A stretch of 64,000 nt of DNA from UBA1422 sp041752735 (lineage in GTDB: Bacteria; Bacillota; Clostridia; Peptostreptococcales; Anaerovoracaceae). A program made the position numbers and the translations under genes. The notes under the pieces were generated by a model. That model searched no databases. It saw nothing but the letters and a program-made list of their open reading frames with translations, and was not told the origin of the DNA. Shown here in pieces: positions 27,624 through 35,721 of this stretch. Where the stretch lies: contig JBGSVW010000022.1 of assembly GCA_041752735.1 (NCBI GenBank), positions 1-64,000 on the forward strand, in the 5' to 3' direction. Each line of letters starts with the position of its first letter. The stretch's first letter is position 1.

Positions 27624-28346
27624 ATGGGAAGACATGGAACCATAGCAGGTAGAAAAGAAAAGCAGGACTCTAAGCGTTCTGCCATGTTTACAAAAGTAGC
27701 GCGGGCGATTACGGTTGCCGCGAAGAACGGGGGAGACCCAGACTATAATGCAGAACTCAAGCAGGCCATTGATAAGGGTAAGGCTATTAACATGCCCAAC
27801 GAAAATGTTTCAAGGGCAATTAAAAAAGGTACCGGAGAAATCGAAGGTGTCACCTATGAAGAAATGTCTTTTGAAGGATATGGAGCCTCAGGCGTTGCAG
27901 TGATTGTTGATGTACTAACTGACAACAAAAACCGAACAACATCGGCAGTAAAAAGCACCTTCGATAAGTTTGGCGGAAACCTGGGCACACCAGGTTGTGT
28001 ATCATATATGTTCTCCAAAAAAGGCATGATCATCATTGAAAAAACCGATAAAACCGATGAAGATTCTTTAATGGAAGTTGCCCTTGATGCCGGCATGGAA
28101 GATATGATTGTTTATGAAGATAGGTATGAGATATTGACCGCCCCGGATGATTTTTCTGAAGTGGCCAATCAGTTAAGAAAAGCCGGATATGAGTTTGTGG
28201 AAGCCGACATTGAGTACCTACCATCCATGGAAGTTACTCCGGATTCTCAAGATATTACGAAACTGACAAAGATGATTGATATTTTAGAAGAGAACGATGA
28301 TGTTCAGAAAGTGTATCATAACTGTGCCATTGAATTGGACGTCTAA
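27624..28346 (+). CDS. YebC/PmpR family protein
   Basis: 240 residues behind a perfect AGGAGG. The N-terminal signature GRHGTIAGRKEKQDSKRSAMFTK (shown in halves: GRHGTIAGRKEKQ and SKRSAMFTK) and FEGYGASGVAVIVDVLTDN are invariant features of the YebC family. Members were described as transcription regulators, and more recently as factors that relieve ribosome stalling at proline runs. This paralogue is full length. Likely cotranscribed with the activase gene. Confidence 0.95.
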   Translation: MGRHGTIAGRKEKQDSKRSAMFTKVARAITVAAKNGGDPDYNAELKQAIDKGKAINMPNENVSRAIKKGTGEIEGVTYEEMSFEGYGASGVAVIVDVLTDNKNRTTSAVKSTFDKFGGNLGTPGCVSYMFSKKGMIIIEKTDKTDEDSLMEVALDAGMEDMIVYEDRYEILTAPDDFSEVANQLRKAGYEFVEADIEYLPSMEVTPDSQDITKLTKMIDILEENDDVQKVYHNCAIELDV

Positions 28347-28388
28347 TAAACAACCCAGAGAATAATCAAAGAAAGAGAGTGGAAACGT

Positions 28389-29117
28389 ATGGAAATAAAA
28401 ACAGCCATAGAGCTTAGAAAATCCAGACGGCATTACACCGCTGAGACAATTCCGGCAGAGACGGCTGAAACACTATTGGAAATGGTGAAAGAAATCAACC
28501 GAGAAACCGGATTGCACCTACAGATGGTCTTTGATCACGGAGAGGCTTTTTCGGGATTGCGAAAAAGCTATGGTTTGTTTTCTGGCGTTCAAAACTATCT
28601 TGTGCTGGCGGGAATCAAAAAAACCACAAACGTATATGAAAAGATTGGGTATTACGGTGAAAAATGGGTTTTAATGGCCACTAGTCTGGGGCTTGGAACC
28701 TGTTGGGTAGCCGGAACATATGACAAAAAATCAGTCTATTGCAATTTGGAAGCGGAAGAAGAAATCGCCGCAGTGATTCCTTTTGGCAATTATCTGGAGA
28801 AGGATACTCTTTTTTCTAAAGTGTTGCGAAAGCAGATGCATAGAAATTCAAAAGGGATTGATGAGCTTTTGTATGCCAAGGATCAACCACCCAATTGGGT
28901 TATTAAGGCGATGAAGTACGTTGTGAAAGCACCTTCGGCGGTGAATCGCCAACCGGTGAGGTTTACCTACTCGGAAGATCTAGTGATGGCTACCATCCCC
29001 GGAGATTCCATAATACAGCAGATAGATATGGGGATAGCGAAGTTACACTTTGAATTGGGAACCACCGGCGGAGCTTGGCAATGGGGCAGCGGGGGAATCT
29101 TCGAGCTCAATGAATGA
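28389..29117 (+). CDS. Nitroreductase-fold protein (TM1586-like)
   Basis: 242 residues. N terminus IKTAIELRKSRRHYTAETIP is the FMN-binding Arg motif of nitroreductases; YGLFSGVQNYLVLAG, LGLGTCWVAGTY and the late KAPSAVNRQPVRF agree with the internally duplicated TM1586 nitroreductase subgroup. It is expected to bind FMN and reduce small electrophiles; physiological substrate unknown. A terminator follows. Confidence 0.85.
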   Translation: MEIKTAIELRKSRRHYTAETIPAETAETLLEMVKEINRETGLHLQMVFDHGEAFSGLRKSYGLFSGVQNYLVLAGIKKTTNVYEKIGYYGEKWVLMATSLGLGTCWVAGTYDKKSVYCNLEAEEEIAAVIPFGNYLEKDTLFSKVLRKQMHRNSKGIDELLYAKDQPPNWVIKAMKYVVKAPSAVNRQPVRFTYSEDLVMATIPGDSIIQQIDMGIAKLHFELGTTGGAWQWGSGGIFELNE

Positions 29118-29177
29118 TTTACAAACTGCTATATAAATAAATGTTATAGATCTGATTGGATAGATTGAAAGCACCAA

Positions 29178-29212
29178 AAAACCTGCCTTTTGGCAGGTTT
29201 TGTTGTTTTTGT
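29178..29212 (+). terminator. Intrinsic terminator after the nitroreductase gene
   Basis: Stem AAAACCTGCC (29178-29187) with GGCAGGTTTT (29192-29201), TTTT loop, T-rich tail. It may also serve the minus-strand zinc-ribbon gene. Confidence 0.88.
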
Positions 29213-29219
29213 AAAGTCG

Positions 29220-29381
29220 TTACCGATTGTAGCCTCTTTTTTCGGCCTTTTTCTTATCTCTGCATTCTTTACATCTTTTTGGTTCATTGTCGAATCCCTT
29301 TTCCTTGTAGAATTCTTGCTCTCCAATGGTGAAAACGAATTCCTTACCACAATCCTGGCATACAAGTGTTCTTTCTTCCAT
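29220..29381 (-). CDS. Small zinc-ribbon protein (zf_Tbcl type)
   Basis: 53 residues from the ATG at 29381, which has GGAGGA nine bases upstream; the longer frame upstream is non-family sequence. Two CxxC pairs (VCQDCGKEF and RCKECRDKK) with FTIGEQEFYKEKGF between them are the hallmark of the short probable zinc-ribbon family found across Clostridia. Basic C terminus. It probably binds nucleic acid or protein, but its function is not known. Confidence 0.85.
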   Translation of the reverse strand: MEERTLVCQDCGKEFVFTIGEQEFYKEKGFDNEPKRCKECRDKKKAEKRGYNR

Positions 29382-29625
29382 TTTAATGTTCCTCCATCTT
29401 AATAATACGGGATACTTAATAATTTTATGGGGCGATTCTTCAGATGGGAACACCTTTGTGTAAGACTCCAAATAGATGACCGAACCAATAAAATTTGCAG
29501 TATTGTCGTAATTATATCGTAAGGTTTTTGGTTTGTCCATAAAATATTATAAAATGTTGCAAAATAGTGACTATTTTGAAAATGAGTAAATTTAGAAATT
29601 ATTTCCAATTTTATTTCAAAATGGC

Positions 29626-29654
29626 TTGACATTTACCATTAATTGTAATATTGT
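29626..29654 (+). promoter_or_regulatory. Promoter of the metalloprotease unit
   Basis: TTGACA at 29626-29631, 17-base spacer, TATTGT at 29649-29654. The same spacing and a TATTxT -10 recur before both adhesin units, so the three share a promoter design. Confidence 0.75.
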
Positions 29655-29675
29655 TCAACTATAAATAAGTATTCA

Positions 29676-29754
29676 GTAATGGCAAAGCAGTCGAAAGGCT
29701 GTGACGCAAAGCCAAGGGGCTAAATCGAAAGATATGCCAGCCGGTTGCCGCATG
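29676..29754 (+). promoter_or_regulatory. Cyclic di-GMP-I (GEMM-I) riboswitch, aptamer 1 (G20 type)
   Basis: Conserved GEMM-I core: P1 strand GGCAA/TTGCC, P2 closed by a GAAA tetraloop (GTCGAAAGGC), the invariant GTGACGCAAAGCC segment, P3, then GCCAGCCGGTTGCCG. The position equivalent to Vc2 G20 is G (29681). It is followed by its own terminator at 29790. First of a tandem pair before the PPEP-like protease gene. Confidence 0.92.
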
Positions 29755-29789
29755 AACAATGTGTATGGATCAACATCACGAAATAGCGG

Positions 29790-29819
29790 CCATTCAGAGA
29801 TACTCTGAATGGTTTTTTT
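29790..29819 (+). terminator. Terminator of riboswitch 1
   Basis: Ten-bp stem CCATTCAGAG (29790-29799) with CTCTGAATGG (29803-29812), then seven T. The GCGGC just before it (29786-29790) can pair with GCCGC at 29747-29751, part of the aptamer 3' end, which may link folding to termination. Confidence 0.85.
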
Positions 29820-29870
29820 ACTCCCTAACAGTACGCCCGAGTGAAGAAATCCAGCACCAACAATTAAATA

Positions 29871-29950
29871 ACGAAATAGCAAAACCGGAGAAATCCGGTG
29901 ACGCAAAGCCAAAGGGTCTAAGCCGAAAGGTATGACAGCCGGTTGCCGTT
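29871..29950 (+). promoter_or_regulatory. Cyclic di-GMP-I (GEMM-I) riboswitch, aptamer 2 (A20 type)
   Basis: Second aptamer of the pair, most canonical in the core (GGTGACGCAAAGCCAAAGGG, then TATGACAGCCGGTTGCCG). P2 CCGGA-GAAA-TCCGG. The base equivalent to Vc2 G20 is A (29878), a change known to relax or shift specificity toward cGAMP. P3 is short. A strong terminator lies about 50 bases further, just before the CDS. Confidence 0.92.
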
Positions 29951-30003
29951 GATAACTCGTAAGTTATCAATATACTCAAATGCAATTATTTTGTTTGAGC
30001 ACA

Positions 30004-30041
30004 GCGACTGTCCACCTAAGACCCTAGGACAGTCGCTTTTT
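30004..30041 (+). terminator. Regulated terminator upstream of the protease gene
   Basis: Ten-bp perfect stem GCGACTGTCC (30004-30013) with GGACAGTCGC (30027-30036), 13-base loop, five T. It ends 48 bases before the ATG at 30089 and must be read through for expression. Seven loop bases (30019-30025) are complementary to AGGGTCT in aptamer 2 (29913-29919). Confidence 0.85.
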
Positions 30042-30088
30042 CGTTTCCAGGAAGTGTTTTGAAGCGAAGGATTCGGGAGGAAAACAAA

Positions 30089-30940
30089 ATGAAAAAGAAG
30101 TATAACACATACAAAAAAAGCATGAGAGTATTAATCGTAGTATTAATCTCGTTGGTTTGTATAAATGGAGCGCTGATGGTAGGAACCATAATAGCTTCTG
30201 CTGCAGTTACTCCTTCAGTATCACAAGATGAAGCTGCCACCAAATATATCGCCAAAAAAATCAGCGAGTTACAAGTTGCAAAAATTGAAGCAAAGGTTGC
30301 CACGGAAGCAGCAACTACACCAGAAGTAACAGTTGCCACGGAAGAACCAGCTAAAACGACAACATCATCAACCAATACCAAAACTTCAACAACATCAACG
30401 AAAACCAAAACAACGACAGCGCCGGCACCTGCACCTACACCTACACCTACGCCTACGCCTGCACCTACAACGACCACGCCATCATCCGGTGAAATAAGCG
30501 TATTGAAAAACAGTATCACTGGGGCTTTGGTAAGTGCGTTTGATCAACTGGAATTTAAAATCATAATCAATCCAAATTCCACATACTTGGGGTACTTTAG
30601 CACAAGCAAGCATTCAATTGAAATGAGATCTGTAAGTATCAGTACCTTTAGACATGAAATGGGACATTTCCTGGATGTATTGAAGAATATGCCATCTAGA
30701 AGCACAGATTTTGCCGGAATTTATGCAAGAGAAAAAAGTCTGTACTCAGGATCAAATGCAGCATATATAACATCTAATGCGCAGGAGTACTTCGCACAGT
30801 CTTATCGAAACTATCTGGAGGATGCAGCAAAACTCAGGGCAGAACGTCCTGAAACATATACTTTTGTTGTAAACCAAGTCAACAGTATTTCAAGCGCGGA
30901 TATCAGCCGTACCTATAATCAATACAGTTGGTCCTGGTAA
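30089..30940 (+). CDS. Secreted zinc metalloprotease, Pro-Pro endopeptidase / anthrax lethal factor C-domain type
   Basis: 283 residues from ATG 30089 behind GGGAGGA. N-terminal signal/anchor (hydrophobic VLIVVLISLVCINGALMVG), then a low-complexity Thr/Pro/Lys linker to about residue 135 with a PAPTPTPTPTPAP run. The C-terminal domain has HEMGH at 189-193, then NAAYITSNAQEYFAQS: Y226 and E233 sit at the same spacing as the catalytic Tyr and zinc Glu of C. difficile PPEP-1 (YLGVYPEEFFAES), and PETYTF near the end also agrees. It should cleave surface proteins, in PPEP-1 between two prolines. Controlled by two tandem c-di-GMP-I riboswitches. It neighbours two sortase-type adhesins, the expected substrates by analogy; the family's exact cleavage motif here is unknown. 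Confidence 0.8.
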   Translation: MKKKYNTYKKSMRVLIVVLISLVCINGALMVGTIIASAAVTPSVSQDEAATKYIAKKISELQVAKIEAKVATEAATTPEVTVATEEPAKTTTSSTNTKTSTTSTKTKTTTAPAPAPTPTPTPTPAPTTTTPSSGEISVLKNSITGALVSAFDQLEFKIIINPNSTYLGYFSTSKHSIEMRSVSISTFRHEMGHFLDVLKNMPSRSTDFAGIYAREKSLYSGSNAAYITSNAQEYFAQSYRNYLEDAAKLRAERPETYTFVVNQVNSISSADISRTYNQYSWSW

Positions 30941-30980
30941 ATAGTCAAAAGGGCAAGAAATTGCTACAAAATACTTGAAA

Positions 30981-31018
30981 AAAACCCGTAGGCAGCGGCT
31001 GCCAAACGGGTTTTTTTC
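30981..31018 (+). terminator. Intrinsic terminator after the protease gene
   Basis: AAAACCCGT at 30981 pairs with ACGGGTTTT across an inner GGCAGC/GCTGCC stem, followed by seven T. Confidence 0.88.
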
Positions 31019-31102
31019 TATAATTGATTGTATCGCTAGCCACGAATTGGCCTGATTAACAGCATTAATATGTATTATTCGTGTTTTTTTGTGTTATTTT
31101 TC

Positions 31103-31131
31103 TTGACATCCGGGTATTATAAAGATATTCT
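31103..31131 (+). promoter_or_regulatory. Promoter of the large adhesin unit
   Basis: TTGACA 31103-31108, 17-base spacer, TATTCT 31126-31131. Nearly identical promoter at 35521-35549. Confidence 0.8.
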
Positions 31132-31150
31132 TTAAAAAAGGGAACAGAGA

Positions 31151-31252
31151 TGAAAATAGCAAAGCATTCGCGAGAGTGTGACGCAAAACTAAAGGGTCTT
31201 GAAGGATGCACATCAGGGGTTGCATTATCACAAGACAGCCAGCTGCCATTGA
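31151..31252 (+). promoter_or_regulatory. Cyclic di-GMP-I riboswitch, aptamer 3 (A20 type)
   Basis: GEMM-I core with P2 closed by GCGA, GTGACGCAAAACTAAAGGG, and an elongated P3 (GTCTTG...CAAGAC with an inner ATGCA/TGCAT helix), then ACAGCCAGCTGCCAT. The G20-equivalent is A (31158). Its 3' P1 strand (TGCC) is also the 5' arm of the next terminator. Confidence 0.88.
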
Positions 31253-31280
31253 TGAACAATTATAGGCAGTTTTTATTTTA
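31243..31280 (+). terminator. Terminator of riboswitch 3, overlapping P1
   Basis: CTGCC (31243-31247) and ATTG pair with CAAT and GGCAG (31265-31269), followed by TTTTTATTTT. Because it uses the P1 3' strand, ligand-stabilised P1 should block it, i.e. an ON switch. Confidence 0.75.
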
Positions 31281-31303
31281 TCTAAAATGCACTAAATAAT
31301 ATA

Positions 31304-31421
31304 ACGACAAAGGCAAAACAGCTGTGAGGCTGTGACGCAAAGCTAAAGGGTCTTGGGATTGACCTTAAAGAATGTTGCAAAACAAGAATAAAGATTTATC
31401 CAAGATAGCCAGCTACCGTTT
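31304..31421 (+). promoter_or_regulatory. Cyclic di-GMP-I riboswitch, aptamer 4 (G20 type)
   Basis: GGCAAAACAGC, P2 with GTGA tetraloop, GTGACGCAAAGCTAAAGGG, very long P3 (GTCTTGG to CCAAGAT, about 50 bases inserted), then AGCCAGCTACCG. G20-equivalent is G (31312). The A-C mismatch in P1 (GGCA with TACC) also occurs in Vc2. Second of the pair upstream of the large adhesin. Confidence 0.88.
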
Positions 31422-31449
31422 CTCAGTTTTGAAAAGTGGTAGTTTTTTT
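31411..31449 (+). terminator. Terminator of riboswitch 4, overlapping P1
   Basis: AGCTACC (31411-31417) pairs with GGTAGTT (31438-31444), followed by a run of T; the 5' arm is the aptamer P1 3' strand. Confidence 0.75.
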
Positions 31450-31490
31450 GTATTTAGTAGCAAAAAACCCACAAGGAAGGGAGAACGGAA

Positions 31491-34400
31491 ATGAACATTA
31501 TTACAAAGAAGAGGGGAAGGATAGCTATTTCCTGGCTAGTCTGCATCACAATGGTTTTCGCAAGTTTTGCCGGGCCATTTTCGCAGACGGAAGCGCAAGC
31601 AGCTGTTGCACCTCCAATTACCGTTGACAAAGAAGTCGTCAACACGGAATGGGTTGATAAGGATCTTGGCATTGCAAAGGTTAAACTAACTGTAAATAGC
31701 CAAGATATCGAGACAACAGTAACCACCCCTCTGGTGACCAGAATCGTCATGGTATTGGACTACTCAGGTAGTATGGATGATGAGGGTAAAATTGACGAGC
31801 TGAAACAAAAGGCAAAAGCATTCGTGGATCAGATGCTGGCACTCCAAGGAGACATCCAGATCGCCGTTGTTACATTCAGCAGCACAGCAGTTAGTAATCC
31901 ATTTAGCAGCAATGCGACAACATTAAAAAATAAGATTCAAAACACATATACTGGGGTTGCAACAAACATCCAAGATGGAATCCGCAAAGGGCAGGCATTG
32001 TTAAATACTGTTGTTGCGGATAATGAAATCATGGTTGTTCTAAGCGATGGTGAACCAAACAGAAGTTATAAGGGTACTGCCGGCGGACCTTTTACACCTG
32101 CAGACACAGCACTGAATTACGACGGAGCAACTTGGCCAACAGTTATAACAGCATTTGATTATAGCCACTTGCTTAATGCAAATTACAACTACAACTTGCC
32201 AAACAATGGTAGTGATAAAGATTATCAAATCGGTAGTGCCTGGATTACAAACCATGGCTTTGGAACCGTGTCAGAAGCATTGCTTGCCAAGAAAGCCGGC
32301 ACAACCATCTATTCTGTAGGCTTTGATATGGGAGCAACTTCTAATGCCGCGAAGGTCATGAAATCCGTAGCTAGCAGTAACTCGAAGTTCTTTATGGCAT
32401 CTGATGATTTGACCGTTGCATTCGAAACAATCGGAACCAGCATCATTGAACAAGCTGCTGGTGAAGGCGCAGTCGTGACTGACCCCATGGGATTTAACAC
32501 CGATGTGGCTGGTGGCAACAACTATCAATTCAAAGCCCTGATCGATGGAAGTCATCCGGTTGTTCATACCGAACCATCCGGCATGACGAGTTCTGTGACT
32601 TATGATTCTCCTACAGACACATTCAACTGGGTTTTGACAACAGGTGATATTAAAGAAGGAACCTACACATTAACATATTACGTGCAGATTCAGGATCTGA
32701 ATGGAAACGGTGTTGGAGATAATGTGGATGATGTTTTAACCAATGACCAAGCCGTGCTCAGTTACACTGACGCAGCCGGGTCGCCGCAAAGCATTCCATT
32801 TGAGGATCCAACTTTGCAGGTTGAACATTACAATGTTGAATATTATTTCAATGGGACCATTGATCCTTCTTTGACGACAACTCAAGCAGCAATCGCAGGA
32901 AGAACACCGATTACAGTTGTTGCTCCAGCATTCGCCGGATTTGATTTCGATGAAACTGTTTATGGTAACAATGCTGCAAACACCGCGTTGGAAATCGTTC
33001 AGGATGGCGCAAACAATGTAATCAAAATCTACTACGTCGATAAAACAGGTTCATTGGAAATAACCAAAGAAGTTCTAAAGAACAATGCACCATTTGATGT
33101 CACAGATACGTTCTACTTTGGATTATTTGCAGACGCTGCTGGCGCAGATCTTATCGGAGACGTGAAAAGCATTGGCATAGTGGATGATAATTCAGGCACA
33201 GTGGAATTCACTGGTCTGACACTTGGAACAACCTATTATGCTTTCGAAACAGATGCAGCTGGTGCCCCAATTGCCGATACGCTCGGTGGGTTTATCCATC
33301 TTGGCAACTATGTTTTGGATGGACAAGGAGCTGAGTTTACACCAAACGTTGAAGATCTTTCAGGCGAAATTACCATCAAGAATCAAATCGCAGTTGGTAC
33401 TTCGGTTGAATTTGTGGGAACTAAAAATCTTACAGGCAGATACCTTGGTGCCAACGATGTGTTCCATTTCGCAATCTTTGAAGGCGATAACGCAACTCCG
33501 TTTGCAGCAGGACAAACAGTCGCTGTATTAGGGAGCGCAAGCAACGAAGTAGCCATAGAATTTGATACCATTGAATATGGAATCAATGATCTTGGAACAC
33601 ATCACTATGTAGTAAAAGAAATCCCACCTATCGATGGTATTTTGAACGGAATCCTGTTTGATACATTACCCAGAACCGTTACCGTTGAAGTAACAATGGA
33701 CGCGCAAGGAATCTTGTCAGCAACCGTTACTTATCCGGACAGAGCCGAGGAACTCGTGTTTAATAACGAATACGAACCAGCCTCAACGACCTGGACACCG
33801 GATGTAACAAAAGAATTAACTGGGAAAGACCTTACTAACGGAATGTTTGAATTTACCATCACAGAAGATGACTCCACTGAGCCGATTCAGACAGTCGCCA
33901 ATGTAGGAACTTCCGTTCCATTTTCCGCCATCGAATTCACTGAAGCCGGGACATACTACTTTGAGATTTCAGAAGTGATTCCGGCAGAGGCTAATGCGGA
34001 AGGCGTTTTGGACGGAATTGCGTATGATGGCCATACTGTATATGCTGTAGTAACCGTCACAGACAATGGTCTGGGAGAACTGGAAGCATCCGCTGAATAC
34101 GATGGAGACACAGAATTTGTAAACGAGTACTCAACGGATCCTGTCACATGGATTCCTGATGTCACCAAAGTCCTTACGGGAAAAGAGCTGACAGACGAGA
34201 TGTTCAGTTTCACCATTCAGGAAGCAAACAGAAATGTTCGTACTGCTCTTTACAGTGAAATGGTTATGAATAACGGAAGTAGCATTCCTTTCACAGGTAT
34301 TGAATTCTACGGACCCGGAACCTACTATTTCGAGATTACTGAAGAAATAGGTTCAATCCCTGGGATTACATATGATACCACAGTGATTTATGTAACCGTA

Positions 34401-35345
34401 GTTGTGACCGACAATGGTGATGGCACACTGGAAGCTGAAGCAACATATGAAGGCGGACAAGAATTCAATAACTCCTATGAAGGTCCAGGATCCATTGAAG
34501 TTACAAAAAAAGTGTTGGTCTTAACCGATGATTCTACTGTTACTGTAAACTATACGTTCCACGCTGCATTGTTTGAAAACAATGATGGAACATTGACAAG
34601 AGTTAGTGACTTGATAGATTTGAATGTTGTTGAATCTGCCAGCGTCGATGTAACCTTTGGTAATCTAGATTTAGATAAGACATACTTTGTATTCGAAACG
34701 GATGCCGCAGGGAATATCATCCAGCCAGAATCAGATGGTACCATAATTACACCCATCCTTCCGGATTGGACAAAAGTATTGTATGAAGGTAACATGATAA
34801 CTTTGACGCCTGACAATATGAAAGGTGCAACAGTCATTACCAATGTATTTGACCCGGAAGACTTGCCACTTCTTGGTTCGATAACGGTGAACAAGACTGT
34901 TACTGTAGATGGCAAAGCATTTGCCAGCAACAGAACATTCTACGTAGCATTGTTTGAAGACAAAGGGCTGACGAAAATTGTTTCTGAAGTGAAAGCTTTG
35001 AAGATGAACGGTAATTCCGCCACTACAACAGAATTCCTGACAGACATTGATGGGAATCCATTGGTAGCAGGAACAACATATTTCGTTGCAGAGACAGATA
35101 TAAATGGTGTACCACTAACCGGTAGTGCTGAGGTGGTGGGATTTGAAATTCAAATTGACAATGCCGAAGCCACCATTACAGAAGAGGGGACCACCGTTAA
35201 CATCATCAACAAATTTAAATCGGAAGAGTTCCCATTAACAGGTGACAATTCCAATATGGGCCTCTGGTTATTCCTGGCGATGCTAAGTGTTGCTGGTGCA
35301 ATCGCACCCTTCGCTTTTCGCAAAAAAGAAGTGACCAACGATTAA
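31491..35345 (+). CDS. Sortase-anchored adhesin: vWA domain plus pilin isopeptide domains
   Basis: 1284 residues. Signal peptide 1-37 (basic KKRGR, hydrophobic core, cut near EAQA). A von Willebrand A domain (about 80-330) has an intact MIDAS: DYSGS at 90-94 and the LSDGE Asp at 186. Further on come a Cna-B-like domain (GSLEITKEVL, about 523), Spy0128-type pilin domains (three, starting near 631, 766 and 883; each with VTK...LTGK and a terminal N-x-Y for an isopeptide bond), then two DUF7601-like repeats (GSIEVTKKVL; GSITVNKTVT). The C terminus has the LPXTG variant EEFPLTGD, a hydrophobic helix and RKKEV, for wall attachment by sortase. It is expected to be a metal-dependent adhesin or pilus tip protein. 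Expression sits behind two c-di-GMP riboswitches. Confidence 0.9.
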   Translation: MNIITKKRGRIAISWLVCITMVFASFAGPFSQTEAQAAVAPPITVDKEVVNTEWVDKDLGIAKVKLTVNSQDIETTVTTPLVTRIVMVLDYSGSMDDEGKIDELKQKAKAFVDQMLALQGDIQIAVVTFSSTAVSNPFSSNATTLKNKIQNTYTGVATNIQDGIRKGQALLNTVVADNEIMVVLSDGEPNRSYKGTAGGPFTPADTALNYDGATWPTVITAFDYSHLLNANYNYNLPNNGSDKDYQIGSAWITNHGFGTVSEALLAKKAGTTIYSVGFDMGATSNAAKVMKSVASSNSKFFMASDDLTVAFETIGTSIIEQAAGEGAVVTDPMGFNTDVAGGNNYQFKALIDGSHPVVHTEPSGMTSSVTYDSPTDTFNWVLTTGDIKEGTYTLTYYVQIQDLNGNGVGDNVDDVLTNDQAVLSYTDAAGSPQSIPFEDPTLQVEHYNVEYYFNGTIDPSLTTTQAAIAGRTPITVVAPAFAGFDFDETVYGNNAANTALEIVQDGANNVIKIYYVDKTGSLEITKEVLKNNAPFDVTDTFYFGLFADAAGADLIGDVKSIGIVDDNSGTVEFTGLTLGTTYYAFETDAAGAPIADTLGGFIHLGNYVLDGQGAEFTPNVEDLSGEITIKNQIAVGTSVEFVGTKNLTGRYLGANDVFHFAIFEGDNATPFAAGQTVAVLGSASNEVAIEFDTIEYGINDLGTHHYVVKEIPPIDGILNGILFDTLPRTVTVEVTMDAQGILSATVTYPDRAEELVFNNEYEPASTTWTPDVTKELTGKDLTNGMFEFTITEDDSTEPIQTVANVGTSVPFSAIEFTEAGTYYFEISEVIPAEANAEGVLDGIAYDGHTVYAVVTVTDNGLGELEASAEYDGDTEFVNEYSTDPVTWIPDVTKVLTGKELTDEMFSFTIQEANRNVRTALYSEMVMNNGSSIPFTGIEFYGPGTYYFEITEEIGSIPGITYDTTVIYVTVVVTDNGDGTLEAEATYEGGQEFNNSYEGPGSIEVTKKVLVLTDDSTVTVNYTFHAALFENNDGTLTRVSDLIDLNVVESASVDVTFGNLDLDKTYFVFETDAAGNIIQPESDGTIITPILPDWTKVLYEGNMITLTPDNMKGATVITNVFDPEDLPLLGSITVNKTVTVDGKAFASNRTFYVALFEDKGLTKIVSEVKALKMNGNSATTTEFLTDIDGNPLVAGTTYFVAETDINGVPLTGSAEVVGFEIQIDNAEATITEEGTTVNIINKFKSEEFPLTGDNSNMGLWLFLAMLSVAGAIAPFAFRKKEVTND

Positions 35346-35390
35346 TTAACTAATACCTAACCCAATACAACCAATACATACATGTAAAGT

Positions 35391-35426
35391 TCAAAAAGCG
35401 TGCGGCAAAACCGTTCGCTTTTTGAT
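35391..35426 (+). terminator. Intrinsic terminator after the large adhesin
   Basis: TCAAAAAGCG (35391-35400) with CGCTTTTTGA (35416-35425) and an inner CGG/CCG. A near copy follows the second adhesin. Confidence 0.85.
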
Positions 35427-35520
35427 TGTGAGGATAAGCAATAATAGTAGAGCATATTGATATCATTTATAGTGATGACTTGTAGATTGGTTCATAAATT
35501 TGTATTTTTTTGTTTTTTAC

Positions 35521-35549
35521 TTGACAATGAGGTACTATAAATATATTCT
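35521..35549 (+). promoter_or_regulatory. Promoter of the second adhesin unit
   Basis: TTGACA 35521-35526, 17-base spacer, TATTCT 35544-35549; duplicate of the promoter at 31103. Confidence 0.8.
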
Positions 35550-35568
35550 TTTAACACAGGGAACAGAG

Positions 35569-35672
35569 ATGAAAATAGCAAAGCACTTGTGAGAGTGTGA
35601 CGCAAAACTAAAGGGTCTTGAAGGATGCACAACAGGGGTTGCATTAGCACAAGACAGCCAGCTGCCATTGAT
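35569..35672 (+). promoter_or_regulatory. Cyclic di-GMP-I riboswitch, aptamer 5 (A20 type)
   Basis: Near-identical to aptamer 3 (P2 tetraloop GTGA instead of GCGA; elongated P3 with GTCTTG/CAAGAC and ATGCA/TGCAT). G20-equivalent is A (35577). Base changes in the P2 arm are compensatory, which supports a selected structure. Confidence 0.88.
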
Positions 35673-35700
35673 GTACAGTTTTTTTGGCAGTTTTATTTTA
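35662..35700 (+). terminator. Terminator of riboswitch 5, overlapping P1
   Basis: CTGCC (35662-35666) with GGCAG (35686-35690), inner ATTG/CAGT, tail TTTTATTTTA. Same P1-overlap as at 31243. Confidence 0.72.
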
Positions 35701-35721
35701 TCAAAATGCCAATAATATCAT

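Noticed and set aside
30016..30519. A 167-codon minus-strand frame opposite the protease gene
   Set aside because: Its valine/glycine-rich low-complexity product mirrors the Thr/Pro linker codons of the real gene, and it runs through the terminator.
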